Origin: an uncultured bacterium
GTDB taxonomy: Bacteria > Bacillota > Clostridia > Oscillospirales > Oscillospiraceae
Assembly (NCBI GenBank): GCA_949288405.1
Contig: CASEKM010000055.1
Location: 1-8,339, forward strand
Length of the DNA stretch: 8,339 nucleotides
Direction: 5' to 3'
Part shown: piece by piece, positions 1 through 5,539 of the stretch
How the letters are laid out: every line of letters begins with the position of its first letter
Position numbering within the stretch: position 1 is the stretch's first letter
Translations under genes and position numbers: made by a program
The notes under the pieces: generated by a model
The model's database searches: none
Told to the model about the DNA's origin: nothing
What the model saw: the letters and a program-made list of their open reading frames with translations, nothing else

Positions 1-47
1 GACGCCTCAGGGGCCGGTTCCCAACGGGAACCGGCCCCTGAGGCGTC
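1..47 (-). terminator. Perfect 22-bp hairpin after glnN, probable terminator
   Basis: Positions 1-22 and 26-47 are perfect inverted repeats around a 3-nt loop (23-25). The hairpin begins 23 nt after the glnN stop codon on the minus strand, which is where an operon terminator is expected. The U-tract would lie beyond the left window edge and cannot be seen, so the terminator call rests on position and stem strength only. There is no T-run on the plus-strand side, so it does not look bidirectional from this side. Confidence 0.6.
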
Positions 48-69
48 TATGAGTGAGAAGGAGAGAGGA

Positions 70-2154
70 TCACATATAGAAGAGGATGTCGCTGTAGGAG
101 GGGAAGGGCCAGAAGGTCCGCTCCACCAGGGTCTCCAGCTGATCGGCCAGGGTCCGGGCGGCGGTCATGTCCTCCAGGACGACCCCGTGGAAGTAGGTCA
201 TGCGGGCTTCGGCCTCTCCAGGAGCCGCCTTCAGGTCCTCCTCCAGCTTGTCGCAGACGGCCAGCAGGGCGTCGGTGCGGTCGGAGACCCGGGCGGCGGT
301 GGCGTTTTCGTACCGGCAGGAGGAGCTGGTGTGCCCCAGGGCCCGGCGGTTCAGCGCTCCGGCGTAGGCGGAGGCGGCGGGCAGGATGTCCCGGCGGAGC
401 ATGTCGAGCATGGTGTTGGCCTCGATGGACAGCACGTGGCAGTAGTTCTCCATGTGGATCTCCTGGCGGGCGGCCATCTCCTCCCGGGTGAAGACGCCGT
501 GCCTGGTGAACAGGGCCACGTTTTTCTCCGCCGTGTAGGCGGGCAGGGCGTCGGCGGTGGAGGTGAGATTGGCCAGCCCCCGGCGGGCGGCCTCCTGGAG
601 CCAGGCGTCCTCATAGCCGTTGCCGTTGAAGATGATCCGCTGATGCTGGGTGAACACCCGGCGGATGAGCTCGGCCAGGGCCCCGTTGAAGTCGTCCGCC
701 CCCTCCAGCTCGTCGGCGAACTGCTCCAGCTCCTCGGCCATGATGGTGTTCAGGGCGATGTTGGGCCCGGCAATGGACTGGGAGGAGCCCAGCATCCGAA
801 ATTCGAACTTGTTGCCGGTGAAGGCCATGGGGGAGGTGCGGTTGCGGTCGGTGTTGTCCTGGGGGATGGGGGGCATCACGTCCACCCCCACCCGCAGGGC
901 CCGCTTGCCCGGGTCGGCGTACTCGGTGCCGTGGATGATGGACTCCACCACGGCGGTGAGCTCATCCCCCAGGAAGATGGACACCACGGCGGGAGGGGCC
1001 TCCTGGGCCCCCAGGCGGTGGTCGTTGCCGGCGAAGGCCACGGTGCACCGCAGGAAGTCCTGGTACTCGTCCACCCCCTTCACAAAGGCGGCCAGGAACA
1101 GGAGGAACCGGGCGTTCTGGCTGGGGGTCTTGCCCGGCTTGAACAGGTTGTCCCCGGAGTCGGTGGCCAGGGACCAGTTGTCGTGCTTGCCCGAGCCGTT
1201 GATGCCGGCGAAGGGCTTCTCATGGAGCAGGCACACCAGGCCGTGCTTCCGGGCCACCTTCTTCATCACGTCCATGGTGAGCTGGTTGTGGTCGCAGGCG
1301 GTGTTGGCGTCGGTGTAGATGGGGGCCATCTCGTGCTGGCAGGGGGCCACCTCGTTGTGCTTGGTCTTGGACAGGACCCCCAGCTTCCACAGCTCCCGGT
1401 CCAGGTCCTGCATATAGGCGGCCACCCGGGGGCGGATGGCCCCGAAGTAGTGGTCCTCCAACTCCTGGCCCTTGGGGGCGGGGGCGCCGAACAGCGTCCG
1501 GCCGCACAGGCGCAGATCCATGCGCTTGGCGAAGTCCTTTTCGTCGATGAGGAAGTACTCCTGCTCCGGACCCACCTGGGGGATGACCCGGCTGGTCTCC
1601 GTGTCCCCGAACAGGCGGAGGATGCGCACCGCCTGGCGGCTCACCTCCTCCATGGACCGCAGGAGGGGGGTCTTCTTGTCCAGCACCTGGCCGGAGTAGG
1701 AGCAGAACACCGTGGGGATGTACAGGGTGTTGTCCCGGAGGAAGGCGAAGGAGGTGGGGTCCCAGGCGGTGTAGCCCCGGGCCTCAAAGGTGGCCCGCAG
1801 GCCGCCGGAGGGGAAGGAGGAGGCGTCCGGCTCCCCCCGCACCAGCTCCTTGCCGGAGAACTCCAGCAGCACCTTGCCGCCGGGGGCGGGGGTGATGAAG
1901 CTGTCGTGCTTCTCGGCGGTGTAGCCGGTCATGGGCTGGAACCAGTGGGTATAGTGGGTGGCCCCCCGCTCCACCGCCCAGTGCTTCATGGCGTCGGCGA
2001 TGTCGTTGGCGATGGAGAGGTCCAGGGCGGTGTGATTTTCAACGCAGGCCTTCCAGGCGGCGAAGGAGTTGGAGGAGAGGTACTGCCGCATGGCGTCCTC
2101 GTTGAAGACCATGCTGCCGAACAGCTGGGTGAGGTCGGTGGTTTTGGGTTCCAT
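70..2154 (-). CDS. glnN: Type III glutamine synthetase (GSIII)
   Basis: This 694-residue protein makes glutamine from glutamate, ammonia and ATP in the cytoplasm. The length is right for the GSIII family (about 700 residues, far longer than GSI or GSII). GSIII-like motifs are visible: VGPEQEYFLID at about 194-204 (metal-binding Glu pair), NEVAPCQHEMAPIY at about 267-280, and HEKPFAGINGSGKHDNWS at about 311-328 (ammonia/glutamate-site region with catalytic His). A GNDHRLGAQEAPP stretch follows in the C-terminal half. The start is supported by AAGGAG 9 nt upstream. It lies 47 nt after asnB on the same strand with no recognisable promoter between them, so co-transcription from the asnB T-box leader is likely (inference). 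Glutamine is the amide donor for AsnB. No truncation or frameshift is seen. The family call is firm; the symbol follows common GSIII usage. Confidence 0.96.
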   Translation of the reverse strand: MEPKTTDLTQLFGSMVFNEDAMRQYLSSNSFAAWKACVENHTALDLSIANDIADAMKHWAVERGATHYTHWFQPMTGYTAEKHDSFITPAPGGKVLLEFSGKELVRGEPDASSFPSGGLRATFEARGYTAWDPTSFAFLRDNTLYIPTVFCSYSGQVLDKKTPLLRSMEEVSRQAVRILRLFGDTETSRVIPQVGPEQEYFLIDEKDFAKRMDLRLCGRTLFGAPAPKGQELEDHYFGAIRPRVAAYMQDLDRELWKLGVLSKTKHNEVAPCQHEMAPIYTDANTACDHNQLTMDVMKKVARKHGLVCLLHEKPFAGINGSGKHDNWSLATDSGDNLFKPGKTPSQNARFLLFLAAFVKGVDEYQDFLRCTVAFAGNDHRLGAQEAPPAVVSIFLGDELTAVVESIIHGTEYADPGKRALRVGVDVMPPIPQDNTDRNRTSPMAFTGNKFEFRMLGSSQSIAGPNIALNTIMAEELEQFADELEGADDFNGALAELIRRVFTQHQRIIFNGNGYEDAWLQEAARRGLANLTSTADALPAYTAEKNVALFTRHGVFTREEMAARQEIHMENYCHVLSIEANTMLDMLRRDILPAASAYAGALNRRALGHTSSSCRYENATAARVSDRTDALLAVCDKLEEDLKAAPGEAEARMTYFHGVVLEDMTAARTLADQLETLVERTFWPFPSYSDILFYM

Positions 2155-2201
2155 AGCGCATTTCTCCTTTCATGTGATCCCACAGGGGGGAAGTTGGTAT
2201 C

Positions 2202-3785
2202 TTAAAACCCGCTGGCCCCGTAGTTGGCCAGCACCCGGGCGGAGGGGTCGTCCACGTCGCAGCCCTCCCAGGAGCGGTTGGGCATCCAGAAGTCCTTGAT
2301 CATGTGGGCCTGACCGGGGTAGTAGGCCTCAAACAGCTCCCGGTACAGTAGGCTCTCCTTGGTGAAGGGGGTGGCGAAGGCGTACTGGGAGGCCCTCTGC
2401 CGGAACTCCTGGTCGGTGTACTTCTGCTCCGCGTACTCCTTCAGGTCGTCCACCATGGAGTGGCCCACCGCGTCGGAGAAGGCCGCCTTCTCCCGCCACA
2501 GGATGTCGTCAGGGAGCAGGCCGTCCCCCGCGAAGGCCCGGCGGAGGAGGTACTTGCCCTTGCCGTAGGTGTTGACCTTCAGGGCCGGGTCCACCCCCAT
2601 CACGTACCGCACAAAGTCCAGGTCCCCAAAGGGCACCCGGGCCTCGATGGAGTGGACGCTGATGCACCGGTCCGCCCGGAGGACGTCGTACATGTACAGC
2701 TCATCCACCCGCTTCTTGGCCTCCGCCTGGAAGGCGGCGGGGGAGGGGGCGAAGTCGGTATACTTATAGCCGAACAGCTCGTCGCTGATCTCCCCGGTGA
2801 GGAGGACCCGCACGTCGGTGTGCTCGTGGATGGCCTTGCACACCAGGTACATGCCCACACTGGCCCGAATGGTGGTGATGTCGTAGGTGCCCAGGGCGGC
2901 CACCACCTGGGGGAGGGCCTTCAGCACGTCGTCCCGGTCGATGATGACCTCCGCGTGGTCGCTGCCGATATAGGCGGCCGCCTCCCGGGCGTATTTCAGG
3001 TCGATGGCGTCCTCCCTCATGCCGATGGCAAAGGTGCGGATGGGCTTCCCCAGAAGTTTTGCGGCGATGGCGCACACCAGACTGGAGTCCAGGCCGCCGG
3101 ACAGGAGGAAGCCCAGGGGGGCGTCCGCGTCCAGCCGCTTGGCCACCCCGGCGATGAGCTTCTCCCGGATGTTCCGGCACACCGTCTCCACATCGTCCTT
3201 CCAATAGGTCTCCACCGTGGTCAGGTCGGCGTACCGGACGAACTGCCCCTGGCTGTAGTAGCACCCCGGCGGGAAGGGGAAGATCTCCTTGCACAGGCCC
3301 ACCAGGTTCTTGGCCTCGCTGGCGAAGACTATCCCACCGTCGTAGTCATAGCCGTAAAACAGGGGCCGGATGCCGATGGGGTCCCTGGCCGCCACCAGGG
3401 AGTCGGTCCTGCTGTCGTAGAGGATCAGGGCGAACTCCGCGTCCAGCTTGGCAAACATGTCCAGGCCGTACTCCCGGTACAGGGGGAGGAGCAGCTCGCA
3501 GTCGCTGCCGCTGCGGAAGGTGTAGCCCTTCTCCTCCAGCTCCGCCTTTAGCGCCCGCCAGCCGTACAGCTCCCCGTTGCACACCACCATGTCCCCGTCC
3601 AGGGAGAAGGGCTGCATGCCCCTCTCGTCCAGGCCCATGATGGCCAGCCGGTGGAAGAGCAGCCAGCCCGACGGCGTCTCCGCCGCGCTGGACATGTCCG
3701 GCCCCCGGGAGAGGGTCCGGTCAAAGTAGGGGAGGATCTCCTCCCTGGTCCGTGTCTTTTTGGTAAAACCCATGATCGCGCACAT
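2202..3785 (-). CDS. asnB: Asparagine synthetase B, glutamine-hydrolysing
   Basis: This 527-residue cytoplasmic enzyme converts aspartate, glutamine and ATP into asparagine, glutamate, AMP and PPi. It begins MCAIMGF, giving the catalytic N-terminal Cys2 of class II glutamine amidotransferases once Met1 is removed. Further N-terminal motifs are HRLAIMG (about 45-51), NGELY (70-74) and GSDCE (93-97). The synthetase domain carries the PP-loop ATP motif SGGLDSS at 229-235 and LLTGEISDELFGYKY further on, a typical AsnB signature. A longer reading frame is open to 3893, but that start would bury Cys2 and overlap the T-box. The 3785 start has GGAGGT 8-9 nt upstream. It is the first gene after an asparagine T-box leader and is followed by glnN. 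It resembles bacterial AsnB (554 residues in E. coli) in length and motif order. Confidence 0.97.
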   Translation of the reverse strand: MCAIMGFTKKTRTREEILPYFDRTLSRGPDMSSAAETPSGWLLFHRLAIMGLDERGMQPFSLDGDMVVCNGELYGWRALKAELEEKGYTFRSGSDCELLLPLYREYGLDMFAKLDAEFALILYDSRTDSLVAARDPIGIRPLFYGYDYDGGIVFASEAKNLVGLCKEIFPFPPGCYYSQGQFVRYADLTTVETYWKDDVETVCRNIREKLIAGVAKRLDADAPLGFLLSGGLDSSLVCAIAAKLLGKPIRTFAIGMREDAIDLKYAREAAAYIGSDHAEVIIDRDDVLKALPQVVAALGTYDITTIRASVGMYLVCKAIHEHTDVRVLLTGEISDELFGYKYTDFAPSPAAFQAEAKKRVDELYMYDVLRADRCISVHSIEARVPFGDLDFVRYVMGVDPALKVNTYGKGKYLLRRAFAGDGLLPDDILWREKAAFSDAVGHSMVDDLKEYAEQKYTDQEFRQRASQYAFATPFTKESLLYRELFEAYYPGQAHMIKDFWMPNRSWEGCDVDDPSARVLANYGASGF

Positions 3786-3793
3786 AAAAGCAC

Positions 3794-3799
3794 ACCTCC
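3794..3799 (-). promoter_or_regulatory. Ribosome binding site that fixes the asnB start
   Basis: GGAGGT lies 8 nt before the ATG at 3785 on the minus strand. It decides between this start, which exposes Cys2, and the longer frame beginning at 3893 inside the T-box sequence. I found no CACCTCC-like anti-Shine-Dalgarno in the leader that would obviously mask it. Confidence 0.85.
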
Positions 3800-3810
3800 A
3801 GATGATCGTT

Positions 3811-3878
3811 GCAGCAAGGACCCGCGGCCTCCTCTCCCGCGCTGGGAGAGACTGCCTTTGGGTTAGGACGAATGCTGC
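3811..3878 (-). terminator. T-box competing hairpin without U-tract
   Basis: An extended stem can form from GCAGCA (3878-3873) with TGCTGC (3816-3811), ACCC (3863-3860) with GGGT (3823-3820), GGC (3856-3854) with GCC (3828-3826), and a core CTCTCCC (3850-3844) with GGGAGAG (3838-3832) around a 5-nt loop. It uses bases needed by the antiterminator, so the two folds should be mutually exclusive, as in T-box attenuators. No run of U follows the stem; the next bases are AACGATC. Its action as an intrinsic terminator is therefore uncertain. Confidence 0.5.
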
Positions 3879-4090
3879 GCTCCGCGGTGCCACCTAACTT
3901 GCCCTCACGGGTGAGGACCCCTCTCCGGCTCTGACAAGCCGTCGCGATGTAACGGTCGCTCCCGTCTCCCATACTGGCCTGGGCGTTCTGTTCGAAGCTC
4001 AGGAGTGTTCTTCCCGCGGACTCCTGCGCGGGGCTTCCACCGTCCCCCGCTCGCTGAGGCCGAGCCTCCGCGGTACTTTTCTCCCTCTGC
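3811..4090 (-). ncRNA. T-box leader, asparagine-specific, upstream of asnB
   Basis: This cis-acting RNA senses uncharged tRNA-Asn. Stem I has a lower helix (4085-4081 with 4005-4001) and an upper helix CCGCGGA (4073-4067) with TCCGCGG (4020-4014). They flank an internal loop with AGTA on its 5' side and GAAGAACAC on its 3' side. Reading that loop as a specifier loop gives codon AAC at 4009-4007, for asparagine. A distal hairpin (about 4050-4029) is GC-closed. A stem III hairpin, CCTCAC/GTGAGG, sits just before the T-box. The T-box itself, TTAGGTGGCACCGCGG (3897-3882), contains UGGCACC. Its variable C would pair with the discriminator G of tRNA-Asn. The antiterminator pairs TTAGG (3897-3893) with CCTAA (3867-3863). 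The specifier, the discriminator match and the downstream gene all agree, so the call is strong. Confidence 0.93.
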
Positions 4091-4173
4091 GCCTTTCTCG
4101 GTATCCAATTCCCAACAGCCGGAAAACGCGAAAAAGGCGCCGCGGCATCCTTGCCGCAGCGCCTTTGCTGTTG
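4089..4173 (-). ncRNA. Extra leader module between the asnB promoter and the T-box
   Basis: This is the first ~85 nt of the predicted transcript, upstream of T-box stem I. It holds a 15-bp hairpin (4166-4152 with 4147-4133, loop AGGA, one G-U pair) running into five U residues, so it resembles an intrinsic terminator. CAACAGC (4173-4167) is exactly complementary to GCTGTTG (4119-4113) and could enclose it. GCGCCTTTTTCG (4140-4129), the 3' arm plus U-tract, can instead pair over 12 bp (one G-U) with CGAGAAAGGCGC (4100-4089), which overlaps the start of the T-box domain. These pairings are visible in the sequence; a regulatory role is inference. It could also be just the terminator of the upstream unit lying within the next promoter's transcript. 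Confidence 0.5.
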
Positions 4174-4181
4174 ATGGCGCT

Positions 4182-4211
4182 ATTATATGCGCCGCATCTC
4201 CCCTCTGTCAA
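4182..4211 (-). promoter_or_regulatory. asnB-glnN promoter
   Basis: On the minus strand TTGACA (4211-4206) and TATAAT (4187-4182), both perfect sigma-A consensus hexamers, are separated by 18 bp. Transcription should start near 4175, which places the CAACAGC element at the very 5' end of the RNA and the asnB start about 390 nt downstream. Confidence 0.88.
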
Positions 4212-4250
4212 GGGAAAATTCCAAAAAACCACCGCTTGTCTTCCGTTTTA

Positions 4251-4300
4251 GAAGCCCCCACAAAAAGGGTCCTGGACATCTGGCCGGATTTTGTGGCTTC
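4251..4300. repeat. Interrupted inverted repeat upstream of the asnB promoter
   Basis: GAAGCC (4251-4256) and ACAAAA (4260-4265) pair with TTTTGT (4289-4294) and GGCTTC (4295-4300), giving 12 bp with a 3-nt bulge around a 23-nt loop. It lies between the membrane-protein gene and the asnB promoter. No adequate U-tract follows on either strand, so I do not call it a terminator. It might be mRNA 3'-end structure or a protein-binding site. Confidence 0.35.
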
Positions 4301-4335
4301 GGGAGATTTCGTAACTTTTGTACTTCACAGAAATT

Positions 4336-4830
4336 TCACTCCAGGTCCTGAATGTTCATCTTCTTCAGCTCGTCGTGAAAATCCCGGCGGTTTCGGTAGT
4401 GGAGCCAGATGCCCCCCAGCACGATGGTGGGGATGTTGTTCACCAGAAAGAGCACTCCCGCGAGCAGCACCGTTTCCCGAGAGGACTCGTTCTGGTCCTC
4501 CTGGGCGTAGGGGTCCGGGTACTGGTCCAGGATGTTCCCCTCCCCGTCATAGACGGTGGTCATACCGTTTTCCGTCACCGTCTCCTCCACCACCTGGCCG
4601 TCCGCCGTCACGGTCAGCGAGCTGCCGCCGCCAATGCGTCCAAAGGCGGCCACACTAAATACCATCACCAGACTGAACAGCAGGGTCAGCCCCGGCAAGA
4701 TCAGCCCCAGCCAGCGGTTTTTCCGCTTGCACAGCCACACCTGGAGAGCGATTACCAGAGCCACCGGCAGCAGGATGCCGATGAGCACAATGGGCAGGGC
4801 CACCACACCAAACAGAGTCGCAATTGCCAT
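4336..4830 (-). CDS. Three-helix membrane protein of unknown function
   Basis: I do not recognise a family for this 164-residue protein. Hydrophobic segments lie at about 5-32, 38-63 and 119-144. KRKNR between helices 1 and 2 and RNRR after helix 3 are positively charged, so by the positive-inside rule both face the cytoplasm, leaving the 64-118 loop outside. That loop is acidic, beta-rich and Gly/Asn-containing, ending in a DPYAQEDQNESS stretch. The C-terminal tail (145-164) is charged and cytoplasmic. The start at 4830 is chosen because GGGAGAGG lies about 6 nt upstream and only one base separates it from the stop of the DUF2089 gene. The longer frame to 4887 overlaps that gene. Tight coupling to a DNA-binding partner suggests a sensor or signalling partner (inference). 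Confidence 0.83.
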   Translation of the reverse strand: MAIATLFGVVALPIVLIGILLPVALVIALQVWLCKRKNRWLGLILPGLTLLFSLVMVFSVAAFGRIGGGSSLTVTADGQVVEETVTENGMTTVYDGEGNILDQYPDPYAQEDQNESSRETVLLAGVLFLVNNIPTIVLGGIWLHYRNRRDFHDELKKMNIQDLE

Positions 4831-4831
4831 A

Positions 4832-5131
4832 CTATCCCTCTCCCTTCGTCTTTTTATAGGCGTTGATGAGCACCTTGGCGGTGTCAAAGTCCAGTTTGTC
4901 GTTGACGGTCAGCCGCTTGATAAGGCCGATATAGGGGTCGGCGGCGGTGTCCTCGCTCAATTTGATCTTCTGGATCAGCCGGTCCAGCCGCAGCCGCACG
5001 GTGGGGTAGGTCACCCCGTACTCCCCCGCCATCTCCTTCAAAGACCCGGAGGCCAGCACAAACTTCTTGATGAACACCAGGTCCTCCTCCTCCAGTCCGG
5101 CCATCCACTCGGGCACGGTCTCAATGGCCAT
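4832..5131 (-). CDS. DUF2089-family helix-turn-helix protein
   Basis: This is a 99-residue cytoplasmic putative transcription regulator. Residues about 28-54, SGSLKEMAGEYGVTYPTVR followed by LRLDRLIQKI, form a clear helix-turn-helix with the wording typical of DUF2089 proteins. The C-terminal part (about 60-95) is helical and may serve in oligomerisation or signalling. The zinc ribbon found at the N-terminus of longer DUF2089 members is absent. The frame is open to 5167, but that start lies inside the promoter's -10 region. The ATG at 5131 has GGAGG (5144-5140) 8 nt upstream and is preferred. It is translationally coupled to the following membrane-protein gene (1-nt gap). A DNA target is not known; its own promoter, with direct repeats, is the obvious candidate (inference). 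Confidence 0.88.
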   Translation of the reverse strand: MAIETVPEWMAGLEEEDLVFIKKFVLASGSLKEMAGEYGVTYPTVRLRLDRLIQKIKLSEDTAADPYIGLIKRLTVNDKLDFDTAKVLINAYKKTKGEG

Positions 5132-5157
5132 GGTCGCCGCCTCCTCTCTGTACTTGG

Positions 5158-5186
5158 AGTATAACATTTAATTTTATTAAAGTCAA
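5158..5186 (-). promoter_or_regulatory. Promoter of the DUF2089-membrane protein unit
   Basis: On the minus strand TTGACT (5186-5181) and TATACT (5163-5158) are 17 bp apart, in a sharply AT-rich patch within GC-rich DNA. The predicted start near 5151 gives a 5' leader of about 20 nt that carries only the Shine-Dalgarno site. This rules out the upstream start codon at 5167. Confidence 0.82.
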
Positions 5187-5200
5187 TCTTTAATTTTATT
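5167..5200. repeat. 12-bp direct repeat across the DUF2089 promoter
   Basis: TTTAATTTTATT occurs at 5167-5178 and again at 5189-5200, a 22-bp period or about two helical turns. One copy fills the -35/-10 spacer and the other lies just upstream of the -35 box. This spacing would suit a dimeric regulator bound to one face. Such AT-rich repeats can also arise by chance or act as an UP-element. Confidence 0.45.
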
Positions 5201-5275
5201 TTTTGAATCGTTGGAATAAATTTTTGCTTCCCGCTGGAGCAGCCTCCCGCCATGTGCCGGGCCGCCCCAGAGGAC

Positions 5276-5302
5276 AAAAAAAGACCGCGGCTTGCGCCGC
5301 GG
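5276..5302 (-). terminator. Intrinsic terminator after the 6S-like RNA
   Basis: On the minus strand CCGCGGC (5302-5296), a GCAA loop and GCCGCGG (5291-5285) form a 7-bp GC stem, followed by TCTTTTTTT down to 5276. It ends transcription coming from the DUF1292/6S region and lies about 28 nt after the folded RNA domain. Confidence 0.88.
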
Positions 5303-5329
5303 CCCATATCCAAGTGAGTTTTTATATAC

Positions 5330-5517
5330 CCCGCTCTGGCCGTGTGGACCTGTTTAAAACCTGCACGTAATGGCAGGTGGGTTGCCTCCACAGCGCTTTA
5401 CTGCTTCCAACTTCCAGCCGACCTCAAAGGGGGCCGGGAGGCCTGCAAGCCACGCCGTGAGGGGGCATCCCGTTTAAGAAATGTGGGTTTAAAAAGGCCC
5501 ATCACGCACCGAGCAGG
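5330..5517 (-). ncRNA. ssrS: Probable 6S RNA
   Basis: 6S RNA mimics an open promoter and binds housekeeping RNA polymerase. This region of about 188 nt folds as one long interrupted hairpin. A closing stem starts CCTGCTC (5517-5511) with GAGCGGG (5336-5330) and continues through GGGCC/GGTCC and an A/T-rich helix near 5495-5485 and 5358-5350. A central bubble follows: its 5' strand CACATTTCTTAAAC is unpaired and its 3' strand holds a small CCTGC/GCAGG hairpin. Then come an inner stem GGGATGCC (5471-5464) with GGCAACCC (5386-5379), CACGGCG with CGCTGTG, and an apical CCGGCC/GGCTGG hairpin. This is the 6S layout and size. Four G-U pairs would be A-C mismatches in the opposite transcript, which fixes the minus strand. 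The assignment is from architecture, not alignment. Ends are approximate. No separate promoter is obvious. Confidence 0.72.
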
Positions 5518-5539
5518 AAAACCCGCCTGAAATCAACGG

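Noticed and set aside
1..47. Perfect inverted repeat as a mobile-element end or phage attachment site
   Set aside because: A 22-bp stem with a 3-nt loop right after an operon fits a terminator better, and no transposase or integrase is in view.
49..2205. 718-residue plus-strand open frame opposite glnN
   Set aside because: It is a GC-bias shadow. Its translation is low-complexity Gly/Val/His/Leu-rich with no family resemblance, while the minus strand encodes an intact GSIII.
2460..3551. 363-residue plus-strand open frame opposite asnB
   Set aside because: Same cause: a Gly/Val/His-rich shadow of the asnB codons, with no motif and an intact enzyme on the other strand.
3786..3893. N-terminal extension of asnB by 36 residues
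   Set aside because: It would remove Cys2 from the N-terminus and be read from the T-box and competing hairpin. The start at 3785 has a good ribosome site.
4005..4658. Plus-strand frame of 217 residues across the T-box leader and the membrane-protein gene
   Set aside because: Pro/Ser/Arg-rich composition, no family resemblance, and it lies over structured RNA and a real minus-strand gene.
5132..5167. Upstream start for the DUF2089 gene
   Set aside because: The codon lies inside the promoter's -10 area, before the predicted transcription start, and lacks a ribosome site.
5038..5391. 117-residue minus-strand frame across the 6S-like RNA, terminator and DUF2089 start
   Set aside because: It crosses a strong terminator and a promoter, and overlaps the DUF2089 gene in another frame.
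5330..5517. Plus-strand transcription of the structured RNA
   Set aside because: Four G-U pairs of the minus-strand fold become A-C mismatches, and the terminator T-run is on the minus strand.
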